A stretch of 64,000 nucleotides of DNA from Fistulifera solaris (GCA_030295235.1 AP026162.1:1798001-1862000), one strand, 5' to 3'. Numbered from the stretch's first letter, positions 43,981-56,050 are shown. Notes: generated from the letters alone by a model not told the origin. A program made the numbers and translations.

Positions 43981-45140
43981 ATGATATCCTCCACATTCCG
44001 CACGGTCGCTCGCGGCTCGACCACCACGCGCCGCAGCATTTGTTCTTCGCATTTGACCATCGAACGAACCACCGACACGACACGCTTCGAACAACGACCC
44101 CCGAAAGAACATCTCCAATTCGGTACAACCTTATCCGATCACATGCTCATGATTGAATGGCACCAACAACAATGGAGTGCGCCTCGCATTGTGCCCTACC
44201 AAAATTTACAACTTAGTCCAGCGGCGAGTTCATTGCAATACGGATTACAGTGTTTTGAAGGAATGAAGGCGTACAAATCACTCACGGATGATTCCTTACG
44301 TATGTTTCGTCCCGACAAGAACATGCAACGACTTGCAAATTCGATGGATCGATTGCAAATGCCCGGGGCGGATTTTGATCACGACGAATTGTTGCGATGC
44401 ATTGCCGAATTAATCAAAATCGATGCGCCATGGATACCGTACGGAGAAGGATATTCGCTCTATTTGCGACCGACCGTCATTGCGACCACGAAAGCGTTGG
44501 GATTGGCGGCACCCGATTCGATTTTGTTGTACGTCATCACCAGTCCGGTTGGGCCCTATTACAAGACGGGATTTCAACCCATTCGACTCATGACGAGTAC
44601 GGATTATGTACGGGCCTGGCCGGGGGGAACGGGAAATGCCAAAGTCGGAGGCAACTATGCTCCGACCATGAAACCACAATTCTTGGCGGCCGAGCATGGG
44701 TGTTCGCAGATTCTCTGGCTTTTTGGGGAGAACGAAGAAATCACCGAGGTGGGAGCCATGAATGTCTTCTTCTATCTCATCAATGATGATACACAGCGAC
44801 TTGAACTGGTCACGGCGCCATTGACACGAGGAGATATTTTGCCGGGAGTCACACGAGATTCCATTTTGCATTTGGCGCGATCGTGGGGTGATTTTGACGT
44901 TTCAGAGCGATATGTTACCATGGCGGAAATCGAAAAGGCAGCCAAAGACGGCCGCCTTATCGAAGCTTTTGGCGCCGGTACGGCGGCGGTTGTAACACCA
45001 TCTCGAGCATTCGACACAAGGGCAAAGATATCGATATCTCGACCGAAACGGGAGAACTCACGCGAAGGATTTGGAACGAAATTACTGGAATCCAGTACGG
45101 TAAAATAGCCGGTCCACCGGGGTGGAGCGTCAAACTTTAA
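43981..45140 (+). CDS. Branched-chain amino-acid aminotransferase
   Basis: About 386 aa with an ATG start and a Ser/Thr/Arg-rich leader that suggests mitochondria. Class IV PLP-enzyme motifs are clear: SSLQYGLQCFEGMKAYKS, the PLP-lysine region GGTGNAKVGGNYAPTMK, ITEVGAMNVFF and AFGAGTAAVVTP. It interconverts leucine, isoleucine and valine with their 2-oxo acids using glutamate/2-oxoglutarate. The frame changes at the CC at 44998-44999; one added C restores the conserved C terminus RHKGKDIDISTETGELTRRI and ends GPPGWSVKL at 45138-45140. Confidence 0.93.
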
Positions 45141-46360
45141 AGGGACTGATTTCAGTTGTGACATTGCATGGAAGATTAGATTAAAGTAGACAGTGATTGT
45201 GAATCGAAAAACGACATATTAAGAATTATTGGAGAACAAATTGTCATCAATTTCTCGAAAAAACCCGTCGATGTTTCATACCTTGAAAGCTACACTACCT
45301 TATACGGAGTGACAAAATTGCAGTCGCTGTTTGCGGGCTTGCATTGTACGCCACGACTTACTTGTTGAAGCGTTTGCGGATTGTCCTCTTCCCTTTTTAT
45401 TTGACGGAAATTGATACACTCCCGAACTCCCGAGTCAGATAAATACCTAACCTTTCGTAGCCCAATATTGGTGGCCAATGTTAACGTTAGCAGCGCAAGC
45501 GTATCACAAGAATTCATTAATAGAGAGTGGCTTTTTCGGTGCTTCTCTTCCTAAGCAGAGGAAGCGAGATATTTTCCCAGTTGCGCCGTTGCGCCCTCGT
45601 GTCTTTTCCATCGCAAACATGCACAAAAGTCTAATTTCGCCCCCCTTTTCACCTGGTCAATTGGATACTATTTTCCAAATGATTCCTGCTTTAAAAATCC
45701 GCGCAATTTTACAGCCAAAATTGAGCCAACGTCGTGCTGCTGGCAAGATCGTGCACTGCGGCGACAAAAGCCACTGAGCAAATCCATCCTCTTACGAAGC
45801 AATAGAATCCGTCTGAGACACAAGCTCACGCGCTTCCTTCATCTACGCCTTCTTACTCGCATAGAGACTACGGAATGCAGGAAAAATCGAGAAGGATATT
45901 GGATGGTTGCTTCGAGATAGGTCGCTCAATGGCACGAAAGTAAATGAGTGTAAAAAGCCAAGGGCCAAAAAATCCTGTGCTATGGCCTTGCATTTTTGGC
46001 CAAAAAGCACGTTTTCGAAACACTATGCACTTAAAGTACAGAAATAACAGGTCTACGCATCAATAGTAGAAGACACTTCGTAACGGTACTCGAGTGTCGG
46101 TGGATGTCGTAGCGTGGCTGAGAAATGTCGCAGAGGATGCACGGACAGACTACACCCTCTTTCAAACTCGTGACTCACAGTTTGGAAAGAAGCACAGTGA
46201 CATAGAATGTAGCCTCACGTTCACGGGACACGAGATTTTCATTGCAGATTATTGCACGTCATCGGCGCTTTTGCTTTGTAGTCTAGAGAGTGTTTAGTTT
46301 ATTATTTATTTATGACAACGAGCAACAAGATCCAAGAACTGAGTTATCTAAACTGCAAAG
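45141..46360. other. Long intergenic region
   Basis: About 1.2 kb between the aminotransferase and the PsbP-like gene. Short ORFs (45478-45777, 46094-46297) have no recognisable content. An inverted repeat GGCCAAAAA (45963-45971) / TTTTTGGCC (45993-46001) could form a hairpin. Confidence 0.5.
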
Positions 46361-47209
46361 ATGAAGTCTGTGTTGGTTGTAGTCTCTTCTTGTTCACTTG
46401 CGTCGCTCTCCGCTTTTCATTCCCCACAGGCGTACCATCGACGCCAAGCCACGGTTCTTCATCTCGAAAGCACGAACCGACGCACATTTTTACGAGAGGC
46501 GGCCCTCGTTGCTGTCACTTCTTCCACATTTACAACCCCTATCGTTGCGAACGCCGAAGAAGAAGACTTAACAACCAAATTGTTCAATGAGGATGGGTCA
46601 CTGAAAGATGAGTCCATTCAAATCGAAGCAAAATTTCGAAAAGTAGAGCTCATGTGGGATGGATCCAATCAGTTGGCAATCGCCGTCGACGGAGAGAACA
46701 CAGCAAATACTTCGAAAGGATCGTCCTTACGTCTGAGCTACGAACTTCCAGAAAAATGGAACACCGATTCCAAGAAGTATATCGACAAAGCCGAAGGTGT
46801 TCAAGTATGTGATCGGATCACAATTTACAGATCGGAAGGAACAGCAACCCCAAAAGTGCTAGAAAAAGCTTCCGTTAAAGGCATCGGAGAGTCTCTTAAA
46901 GTGACCGAAGACTTGAAAGGGATCTATAAGGCTGATCTTATCGGTGGGCGCACTAGAGCGAAAGGCGATCAGAAGTATTATGATTTTGATATGGCGGTTG
47001 CTCCCTCCTCATGTTCCAATTCCAAGGAAGATCTCGGTTTAGGGTTTTGCCCCTACGATTCTATCTATTTATTATCATCAACAGTATTCGACAACTCTCT
47101 CTATGTCTTTGCATTAGAGTGCGACAAGGCCGAGTGGAAAGTGGCAAACAGTGACCTTCGGAGGGTGCGATCGAGTTTCTCTGTCGAACGCATGGTCGAG
47201 TCCATCTAG
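46361..47209 (+). CDS. PsbP-domain protein targeted to the thylakoid lumen
   Basis: 282 aa, single exon. The pre-sequence has three parts: a signal peptide (MKSVLVVVSSCSLASLSAF), a basic transit stretch, and a lumen signal with twin arginines (NRRTFLREAALVAVTSSTFT) ending at an A-N-A processing site before EEEDLTTK. The mature part is a PsbP-like beta domain including KYYDFDMAVAPSSCSNSKED, YLLSSTVFDNSLYVFALECD and a C-terminal RRVRSSFSVE. PsbP-family proteins act in or around photosystem II or its assembly. The Arg-Arg before the hydrophobic core indicates export by the Tat pathway. Confidence 0.75.
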   Translation: MKSVLVVVSSCSLASLSAFHSPQAYHRRQATVLHLESTNRRTFLREAALVAVTSSTFTTPIVANAEEEDLTTKLFNEDGSLKDESIQIEAKFRKVELMWDGSNQLAIAVDGENTANTSKGSSLRLSYELPEKWNTDSKKYIDKAEGVQVCDRITIYRSEGTATPKVLEKASVKGIGESLKVTEDLKGIYKADLIGGRTRAKGDQKYYDFDMAVAPSSCSNSKEDLGLGFCPYDSIYLLSSTVFDNSLYVFALECDKAEWKVANSDLRRVRSSFSVERMVESI

Positions 47210-47347
47210 ATATTTGTCACAGAACAGCAAGAGATAGAAACGTAAAAGCTTGCTAATGGAATAAACTTCGCATTCCTAATTTATGTCACTTTTGTTTGAA
47301 AAAGCGAGAAAACAAACATTTTATAACTACTTTGCCCATTCAGGTTG

Positions 47348-48674
47348 TCACAAAAACTGACACTCCATTTTGTGCCGACCGGATCTCCAATCATACACTT
47401 GGCACAGCTTTGAACAATATTTAGCACGACTACAACGACTGCACATCTTCATCCTAGACACTTTCACTCCAGAATGAGTGTGAGCCTCATGTGGTGCGAC
47501 ACCGCTATCAGTCGAAGCGTTCGTCTGTCTACCCGATGTACTCTGATTTGCGTACGAAGGACTGTGATGACGATGTATATGCGGGTGTGCTGCCACACCA
47601 TTTGCAGGTACGGTGGCCTTAAAAGCCCATCGACCACAAAGAGGGTTCCAGCAGTGACTGGTGCTGAGATTTCGCAAGTCGGGAGAACGAATGTAATGAC
47701 GAGATAGCAGTCTGTTTAGGCACAAGTGATCCAAATGACGACGAAGTTCGTCAGCAGTTGGTTCACCAAATTTTTCTTTCATTTCACGAGCAGGAAGGAG
47801 CTCATGTAAAGCAGGAAGGTAGCCGGCGTTCGCCGCCATCCTCATGTACTTTAACGCATCGTCAAAGCGTGAATCGCGGAGGACAAGTCCGAGTGCGTAG
47901 GATGCTCTGGCATATCCTTGCGCAGAAGCCACTTCTAGCATACTAATTCCATTCTTGGCATCGCGTTGACAGTAGGATTGAATAATCCCAAGCCTGAAAC
48001 GAAAGAAGAGATTTTGAGAAAGTTGCTCGACAGAAGCCCACGTGTATGATATTCTGCATTCAAACTTACATATAAAGAGCTTCCAAGTTCCCCGCAACAG
48101 CAAATGGCAATAACTTATGTACAGCCGTGTCAGGTGTATCATCTTCAAGGATAATTCCGTGTAAACCCGTCACAGGGTCACCTCCCACTCGAATTCCAAT
48201 CCTCATCGCATTTGAATTCGAAATTTCACGAAACTGTTTCGAAGTGCATTGAAGATTGTGTCGATCTCCAGCAGAGTTCAGAAACGAAAGACAATGCGCT
48301 ATAACATCCTCGGGCATGCTCGTCAGAGACAGCTTTTTCTCGGGCGTCACCGAGCCTCTCTCCACGTCGACTTTGGGAGGAGTCAACAAAATCCCATTGA
48401 GTCCACGAAAACGCTTGACGGGCCGAACATCGTCATCTTCCTCCAGAAACGACGGAACAGCAATATCTAATTCTCTACGAGAAATTAAACACGGTGTTTT
48501 AATGCTGCTGTTTTCACAAACCTCGATAGGAGTTTCGCAATCCCGAGTCCTCTTGCGTCGGCTCTCCTCGTCCGCGGTTACTTCCATCGGCACCGCGTGC
48601 TCCTTGACAACAGGAGGAGGACGATTGTTCCCAAAGAGACCTCTGGGAAATATGGAGAGGATATGATCCATCAT
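47348..48674 (-). CDS. F-box / Sel1-like / MYND zinc-finger protein
   Basis: About 416 aa from the ATG at 48674 (MMDHILSIFPRG); the frame is open further upstream. Intron 47994-48069 (76 nt, GTAAGT donor, TTTCAG acceptor) restores NLEALYMLGIIQSYCQRDA. An F-box is at SLTSMPEDVIAHCLSFLN. Sel1-like repeats follow (YARASYALGLVLRDSRFDDA, LKYMRMAANAGYLPALHELL). A C-terminal MYND finger has CSRCSRAKYCSKLCQVYDW and a closing H-x3-C. Plants have the same domain order (At1g67340-type). It is likely a substrate receptor of an SCF ubiquitin ligase, with MYND as a protein-binding module. Confidence 0.85.
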
Positions 48675-49424
48675 GTTGACTATCGCCTCGCCCTTGGCAT
48701 TCTGGGCCCCGGCTTTATGCGGTTGTTTTCCTGTCCAGCAAAATTCAGTCGACTGCTGTCCACGCTGACCGCAAACGAAAGGGGGGAGGAGGAGGAGGGA
48801 GACCGCGAGAGGGGCGTGCGGCGTTCGAAATCTGACATGCATTTGTACAGAAATGTATCGGTCTGATGGCATTTCGGACTATATCAATTTATGTATAATA
48901 AAGCCCAGTACTACAGTGAAAACTAGAGTAAGGATCGAGAGAGACTTAGTAAGTAGTCACTTTTTCGACAGGTCATTCCTTATTTAGCAAAATCAGAAAT
49001 CGAATTCTCAACCCGGCATTCAACGGCTGAAAAATATTTCGCTAGGAGCTAAGTATTTTATCCGCCTATTCTAAATACTTGTATGAGTGTCCGTGAAATA
49101 GTTTAGTGTCGATATGGCCTATATGTACACAATCTGTTATACACCAAGCGGAACAGGCCAATCTCCAGCCTTGTAATTTTTACTATGGCCCAAACTGTCT
49201 ATTACGTTTCCCACGACTAGATTCTAGTCATTCACGAACGGGCGTTTTCCCGCTTTTCCAAAAATAGTTCGCCTTAGCCTAGACTAGAAAGAACATTTTT
49301 TATTTGATGCTGTTCCAATGTTCGAATTGTTGGTAAAAGTTTACTGTAAGGATTTCGAATAGTTATATGACGACTACTCCTGAACAACGAGGAACATTCA
49401 CAAGCGACTGGCGGTTCAAGCGTC
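48675..49424. other. Intergenic region
   Basis: Upstream of the F-box gene and downstream of the lyase gene. No distinct element was recognised. Confidence 0.45.
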
Positions 49425-50563
49425 TCAGTCGACGCGGTAACGCTGCTCTTCCTTAGCATATTGAGTGAAACCTACAGCATCCTTCGTCTCAGCGAAGGAG
49501 AGGATCAAATCATCAGTTGGAAGCCCGTCCCTTATACGTTCCAGAGACGTTTGCATCGCTTTGATGGACGCTGAAAGCAGAGTCAAAGGATAAGCAGCAA
49601 CTGTGTAACCCATCTGTTTCAACCTTTGTGGGGGTAATATAGGCGTCGCACCCATTTCAAGCATATTGGCAAGTTTTGGACCGGGAACTCTGCGACAGTA
49701 TTCTTCCATTTGTTCTACCGACTCTGGAGCTTCCAGAAACGTCATATCACATCCTGCTTCACGAAACGCCAAACAGCGCTCGATTGCCGCTTCAAAGCCA
49801 TCCGTTTTCAGTGCATCCGTGCGAGCAAGTATCACAGGACCCGAGCCTTTCCCAAATTGTTGTTCGTATTCATCTCTCGCGTCACAAGCTGCTCGCACTC
49901 GTTGAACAGCTTCATCAAACGAAACGACAGATTTCCCCGCAACGTGGCCACATCGCTTCGGAGCTACCTGATCTTCAATCATAATACCGGCCATTCCGGC
50001 TCTAGCGTATCCGAAAACCGTTCTTTTGACATTCATAGCATTTCCGTATCCTGTAAGATGGATAAAAACGATTGTGATAATGAAGCGAGAAACTTTACGA
50101 GCTACACATGGCACCGTTCCAACGAACCTGTGTCACCATCAGCAATACAAGGAATGGGTTCCGTCCCTTGCTCTAGTGCTACCGAAGACAAACCTTCGGC
50201 GACCGAAAAGCAAGCCGACTGCATTTCCCCGTACGACACAAGCTGCGTATCCGGGTAGCCATTGGCGCCCGAGACACCGAACCCCGTCATAAACGTCGCC
50301 TCAAAACCAGCCCGAGCCACCAAACGCGCCGTGAGTCCATCATAACAGCATGGAAGAAGAATCGGTTTGTCGGATTGTCGTACACCCTCCATCTCTGCCT
50401 GTAATAGATTCCGCAGTCGCTGCGGTGGAGGGCAAGCCATGGCGGGCGTGTGCGACGAAGCACCGACCCAAGAAAGGTTCCCTGTAGTCAGCGAAACGGT
50501 CAGAAAAGCTATGGAAAAGAAAGACACATGTACATAGTCATGTTTTGCGTGAAATGAATTCAT
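49425..50563 (-). CDS. Isocitrate lyase / PEP mutase superfamily lyase (methylisocitrate- or dimethylmalate-lyase-like)
   Basis: 353 aa in two exons; intron 50051-50127 (77 nt) splits the conserved loop CIADGDTGYGNAMNVKRTV in frame. A Mg-binding and catalytic block follows: GIMIEDQVAPKRCGHVAGK contains KRCGH, the lyase signature with the catalytic Cys, so a C-C lyase such as 2-methylisocitrate lyase is more likely than a PEP mutase. VILARTDALKTDGFEAAIER and MTFLEAPESVEQMEEY are also typical. The N terminus has a hydrophobic signal (SFFSIAFLTVSLTTGNLSW), so the enzyme enters the secretory route or an organelle; which one is not clear. Confidence 0.82.
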
Positions 50564-50898
50564 GGCTTTAGATTTGAATGACGACCTGTCCTCGCATCAT
50601 TGTGTCAAAAAATCTTTTCTTTTTTTTTGCGATGGAATGCATCTAAACATTGTCGTAGCGGTTTCAATCACTTTTCAATATATATAAAACGGTATTAGAA
50701 TTCAAGCACATTCCCATAAGATAAAATGTCAACGGATCGGTCGATTTTCGCGAGTTTATTGTGAGGTTGTGAGGTGCGCATTACGCTGCAATACGCAAGA
50801 GTGTGATAGCAATAAGCGTCGGCAGTAAGTCAACTAATCAGCTTCTCGCTCATCATTATTTCGGTAAACAGCTTCATTCGATCAACAACAACCGAGAA
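50564..50898. promoter_or_regulatory. Divergent upstream region of lyase and APC7 genes
   Basis: About 330 bp. AT-rich TATATATAAAA at roughly 50680-50690 could be a TATA-like element; no further evidence. Confidence 0.35.
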
Positions 50899-52548
50899 AT
50901 GATACCTTCTTTGTCTTTAGAGACAGCCGAGCTCGCGGAAGACTTATCCTCGTTCAAATCGTTGACCGATTTTCAAAAGGAAATTTACTCGCTCTACCAA
51001 TCGAAACAATGGAAGAGCGCCGAGATTCTGGCCCGTTTCGATCTGTCTCATTGTATCTCAAATGGAAAAAGTCAACATTTTTCGCTGGCGATTCTCGCCG
51101 AGTGTGCTTGGGAACAACATCAATACGTGCATGCGAAGCAATTCTATCAGAGACTCTACGCGTACGACGAGAACCAGTACCGATGGAAAGAAGCACAGTG
51201 TTTGCACAAACTCGGATGTCCCGTGGAAGCCGCCGGTGTGTTAGAACAAATACCACACAACTGTCGGACACTGTCCATGAATATGATGTTGGGGGATTTG
51301 TATGAGGCGAACACGAGACATTCCTCGGCGACGGCGGCCTATTTGCACGCCTTGCGACAAAATCCCTTTGCTTTGGAAGCCGCGGAACGTCTCGCGAAAC
51401 TGGGAGCCGATCGGAATGTCATTTTAGACGCCATGAACGAAGGAGCGCGGAGCAAAGGAATCGGTCCATCTGCTGAACTGGAAAACGTGCAAGAGCTGGT
51501 TTCGGCATTGGTCGCCAAACACAAGTTTCAGACCGCTACGGCGTTGCAACAGCTCACCAAATTGGGACAGATATATCCGGATAACATTTATTTGCTGTTG
51601 AAGCTGGCGAATGTGCATCTGTGTATGAGCGATCCTCGGAGTGCCGAAATGACATTTGAGCGTATTCGATCGCAAGAAATAACTCAAATAGATAGCATGG
51701 ATCAATATGCGCACATTCTCGGACGAGAACACCGAATTGATGATCTGAATGCCTTGGCGGAATCGCTTCTTGCTGTTGACGACAAACGACCGGAAGCTTG
51801 GGCCACTCTTGCTATTTACTACGAAGCACTGGAAGATCATGGCAAAGCAACAACTTTTCTAGAAAAAGCGATTGCTCTCGACCAGAGACACGCCTTTTCG
51901 TTTCGGTTACGCGGGGCTATGCTCATGACAGATGGACGTCCCGAACACGCATCTGTGGCCTTCTTTCGATCCAACATTATTGAAGCGGACATTGCAAACT
52001 ATGAAGGGCTTGTCGATGCGTATATAGCAGCCGGAAAGTTCAAAGAAGCAATTGCATCAGCGAAAGAGGCTATCTCGTTGGCGCCTCGTGATCCTCGTGC
52101 CATTACTTTAGTTGGCTTGGCGCTCGCACACGGTTCCACGGATCGACAAGGTGGACCGAACGGACAGGGGCTCGATAAGGCCAAACGGACATTACGAAAA
52201 GCACTTTCGTTTAATCCCAGCTCTCTGCGTCCGCTCTTTGCTCTCATTGATCTGTATATCCGGGAAGGTGAAATTGATTCGGCAATCGAGGTATTGCAAC
52301 AAGGTCTGGAAGGGTCCAGTTGTGTTCAGAACGACATGTACGGACTCGATCATATTTCAAATCGTCTAGGAGAGGTGTACGCCCTCGGAGAGCGCTACTT
52401 GGATGCCATTACATGTTTTCATAAAGCCTTGGGAATCAATCCAGAGCTACATGAAGCACAAAGGAATCTTGACAGAGTGGAGAAACTAATACGTGGACAT
52501 GAACCTGAATCGCTGGACGATCTTTCCGTCGAATCTCCCCACCTCTAG
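50899..52548 (+). CDS. APC7: Anaphase-promoting complex subunit 7 (TPR)
   Basis: 549 aa from the ATG at 50899; the frame upstream opens only from a GTG. Human APC7 aligns along the length, for example KEAQCLHKLGCPVEAAGVLE with QIPHNCRTLSMNMMLGDLYE against the human KMAECYTMLKQDKDAIAILD region, and ALRQNPFALEAAERLAKLGA against LRQCPLALDA. The rest is a series of TPR helices, ending in ITCFHKALGINPELHEAQRN and a short acidic tail. APC7 is an accessory TPR-lobe subunit of the cyclosome ubiquitin ligase that drives mitotic exit. Confidence 0.85.
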   Translation: MIPSLSLETAELAEDLSSFKSLTDFQKEIYSLYQSKQWKSAEILARFDLSHCISNGKSQHFSLAILAECAWEQHQYVHAKQFYQRLYAYDENQYRWKEAQCLHKLGCPVEAAGVLEQIPHNCRTLSMNMMLGDLYEANTRHSSATAAYLHALRQNPFALEAAERLAKLGADRNVILDAMNEGARSKGIGPSAELENVQELVSALVAKHKFQTATALQQLTKLGQIYPDNIYLLLKLANVHLCMSDPRSAEMTFERIRSQEITQIDSMDQYAHILGREHRIDDLNALAESLLAVDDKRPEAWATLAIYYEALEDHGKATTFLEKAIALDQRHAFSFRLRGAMLMTDGRPEHASVAFFRSNIIEADIANYEGLVDAYIAAGKFKEAIASAKEAISLAPRDPRAITLVGLALAHGSTDRQGGPNGQGLDKAKRTLRKALSFNPSSLRPLFALIDLYIREGEIDSAIEVLQQGLEGSSCVQNDMYGLDHISNRLGEVYALGERYLDAITCFHKALGINPELHEAQRNLDRVEKLIRGHEPESLDDLSVESPHL

Positions 52549-52636
52549 CTATAATCATAAGCAACTTTTAAAAGAGCGTAAAGCTGTCATCTGTGTTTTT
52601 CTAAAATTACAATAATTGATTATGCGAATTCGCAAA

Positions 52637-54338
52637 TTATCTGCGAGCGCGACCGTTTCGTCGTTTGCGACTATTGTTCTCCTCCTGCTCCAACATGAAC
52701 ATGGCGCTGAGCTCCTTGAGCGTAGCTTGCTTTCCCTCAATGCTTTCTGTCTTTCTCAAGTGAGCCATAGGTCCATGAAGTAGTTTGTTTACAATACCCC
52801 GCGAAAGGCGCTCCACAGCCTCGAGCTCTTTGTCGCTCAAGTTGGCACTCGAAAGTCTACGTGTGCACTTCTTCAACTCCTCTTGTCGGAATTCGTTCGC
52901 GCGCTCCTGTAGCTGATAAATGGTAGGGATGGTCGATAGGGCCTCGCGCCAGGCAATAAAAGACTCGGCTTCTTCCTGCAAAAGTTTTTCGGCCTCGAGG
53001 ATTTCTCGTTGACGCATGGCAGTGTTTCTTGCCACAACCGCCTTGAGGTCATCCACATTGTAAGCTTTTACGTTGGGGATCTGGAACAACACGAAATAGT
53101 TAGAAATGAAACGCAGCAATCATTCAAATAGTACTTGTACGTCAAGTTTTCTTACCTCGTTGCAGTTCTCATTCACATTACGGGGGACCGAGATATCCAC
53201 CAACATGAGGGGCCGTCCCCCAACCAGTCCGTTGACATCCAACTTTTGCTCGTCAATCACGTAATCAACACAGGATGTAGCGGTGTAAACAATGTCGGAT
53301 CGTCCGACAACGTCCCACAAGTCATCCATTAGTTTGATTTCAATGTCAATATCAGGAAATTGTTCCTGAAGCTCCTTGGGTCGATCCAGGGATCGATTGA
53401 CAATGGTAATCTTCTCCAAGCCACGGGAAGCCAAGTGTGTAATCAACAATCGCGTCATTTTCCCGGCACCCACTGCCGCCAGTCGACACTCCGAAAAGGG
53501 CAGTTTCAAATCCTTCATCGACAACATTTCACTGAGTTCGACGGCCGCCGAGGAGATACTCACCGAGCCTTTGGAAATGGCCGTTTCCGAACGCACACGC
53601 TTCCCCGCCGCCACCGCGTTATTCAAAAGACGCGAAAGTACTTTTCCACCACATCCATCTTCTTCAATGGAATGCAAATGGCACTGTCGGACTTGCGACA
53701 AAATTTGTCCCTCCCCAACAATCAAGGAATCCAAGCCCCCGCGACGCGCATAATGTGCCACACGGCGTCATCGCCCGACAACATGAACAAGTTGCGACGG
53801 AGCGCACTGACGGGAATACCGGATCGTTCCGACAAATACTGCGTGACATGGGCCATGGCGGCGCGTGCGTCGGTCGCGGCATAGTATACTTCGAATCGAT
53901 TGCACGTACTGAGGACGGCGGCCTCATTGACCTTGCCGTTGGCACAAATTTCGTTCGACGCCGCATTCCATTCGGCTTCGGGAATGGCGAGTTTTTCGCG
54001 GACTTCGACTTCGGCGTGGTGAATCGAGAGTCCGACGACGTGCACTTGCAATCCTTTGGTGGCGGCTTCGAGTCGTTCCTGTGCATGACGACAAGAAAGT
54101 GTCAGAACAACAGAGAGACGAGTCGATTTCTCGACTTTTTTCCAGCACAATTGACACGTACCTCACGTGTCTTCTTTTTCGTCTCCCCATTAATCATTTC
54201 TCCGGTCGCAATCATGGATAGTTGTGGTGAAGGCGATATTACGGTCGAAGAAAGAGCCGCCGAAGGAAGGGGTGCTACAAAGGCGCTCACTGGCGCCATA
54301 GCAAGAAGGCTTAGAAGTACGCTCGTAACGAACTTCAT
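52637..54338 (-). CDS. HemA: Glutamyl-tRNA reductase, plastid
   Basis: About 514 aa in three exons. Introns are 54079-54161 and 53081-53155. The pre-sequence has a signal peptide then VSAFVAPLPSAALSS, a textbook diatom plastid junction. Family motifs: catalytic Cys in LSTCNRFEVYYAATDARAAM, GLDSLIVGEGQILSQVRQC, the NADPH-binding LAAVGAGKMTRLLITHLASR and MLVDISVPRNVNENCNE. The C-terminal part is the dimerisation helix bundle. The enzyme reduces glutamyl-tRNA to glutamate-1-semialdehyde, the committed step to haem and chlorophyll. The frame changes at the five-base run 53736-53740; one added base joins MRVAG to GLDSL. Confidence 0.95.
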
Positions 54339-54799
54339 TCTCTTGACTATTTTTGCAAATTGAATATGAAACTCGAATTAAATGATGATAGAATCAATCG
54401 AACCAACACACACTCTTTGAAAGAATGTCGTCGATTTATTCCGGTGACCATGTTGCACCGCTGCCAGCGAAAAAAGTGCTCGAGAACGCATTGCGACAAA
54501 CGATGGGTTTTACGTAGAATGCCGTTGGAATGGTACGTCGTTCGTTCAGATGTTACTTCAACTTGGCGGAATGGATTTCACTTCAAGAGCCTGTAATGTA
54601 TTATAGATCGAGGTACCTGCTAAGTACTTCCTACGGACGAGAACAGACGACGAGGAAGGAGGACGAAAAAAAATGAATAACGCGAGAGTGATGTGTTCGC
54701 AACGAAAAAAGGTCAGCGGCATCGTTCCTAATACTGTAAAAATCCAAATAGATAGACTCATTCTTGTATGAATTAACCAACAAGCAACACTATTCACTC
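54339..54799. promoter_or_regulatory. Divergent upstream region of HemA and COA7-like genes
   Basis: About 460 bp shared 5' DNA. No tandem repeat or clear motif was recognised. Confidence 0.4.
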
Positions 54800-55731
54800 A
54801 TGGGCTCGTCAGCTTCAACGCCACAAAAGAACGAAGCCACACCGGCGGCACCGACGGAAGAAGTCTATCCGACTCCGACGGGCCACGAATACGACACCAT
54901 CGACAAACTAGCGTCCGAATTACCCCACATTATTGATGATGAAAGTCGACAACAAGTAGAAGACTACAAACAAGCTTGTGATGATGGAAAGGGACCCATG
55001 GTAGCGTGTTTTTCGACCGCCGAATATCTCAGTCTCTTTGAACGAAAACACAAAGAAGCGGCCGATCTGTACCGCAATGTCTGTTTCCGACCCAAAGAAG
55101 ACAAGAGTCCCAACCGAATGCTCGTCGACGGCACTATGGCGTATCCACCTGGTTGTTATAATTTAGGGAAAATGCTCATGACCGGCAAGGGGTCGTGCAG
55201 TACGATCGCGACGAGGCGTACCGGTTGCTCGATCGGGCGTGTCGGGGGGAACACGGAGGTGCGTGCTATTTGCAAGCCCAGATCCTGTGTTCGCGACCCG
55301 GATCCCTTGGCAAGAACATTCCGCACGACCCACACAAGGCCATGGAACTCTATCAAAAGACGTGCGATCAAGGTGATTCGATTAGTTGTTATACTTTGGC
55401 CACCATGTTATTGCGCGGGGACCGTGTGTCGAAATCAGCCAACAATGTGTCACCCCAAGAGGCACGGGGCGAAGCGCCTCTGGTGAAACGCGAAAATGAA
55501 GAAGATCGGCGTCGTGTTCCCGAACAAGATCCGTACGTGATTCCGCGGAATCCGAAACGCGCCGAGAAATTACTGGAGCATGCTTGCAATACAGGTTCGC
55601 ACATTACTTCCTGTCACAATCTAGCGGTCATGTACACACACGGAGACGATGGGGTGGATCCAGATCCCGAAAAAGCGGAGCAATACAAGAAAATGACGTT
55701 GGCCAAGATCAATATGTTTGGCGGGTTTTGA
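54800..55731 (+). CDS. COA7-like Sel1-repeat protein (cytochrome c oxidase assembly)
   Basis: About 310 aa from the ATG at 54800. Sel1-like repeats carry paired cysteines in the COA7 pattern: CYNLGKMLMTGKG, YRLLDRACRGEHGGACYLQA, MELYQKTCDQGDSISCYTLA and LLEHACNTGSHITSCHNLAV, then DGVDPDPEKAEQYKK. Human COA7 shares CYKLGAYYVTGKGG and the same Cys spacing. COA7 is a haem-binding disulfide-rich factor of the mitochondrial intermembrane space. The N terminus MGSSAS fits an N-myristoylation site. The frame changes at GGGG 55189-55192; one added G gives GKGVVQYDRDEAYRLL. Confidence 0.75.
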
Positions 55732-56050
55732 TAAGCGAGGTCAAGCGTGTCGACCGCGAACTTGTAGAAAGCACTTTAAAGTGATAAACTAGAGCACAAA
55801 TAATCATGTTAGTTGATCTAGTTCCTAGTTCATCAGGAGAACATCGCCTTGTCGTTTTGAATGCCGCATAGAAGCTCATAACCTCATGTTCGTAGCCAAG
55901 TGTTGGACAGAAGGTCAGATGCCGAAGAAAAAACTTGCATTCCAACACCAACACAAAAGAAAAAACACAACTGAGCAACGACAACATCAATTATTGTGGA
56001 GTAGACTTGGAAACACCTTTTTTCAACATACTACAAGGCTACCGTGAACA
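55732..56050. other. Intergenic, nothing recognised
   Basis: Short spacer between the COA7-like and LYAR genes. Confidence 0.45.
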
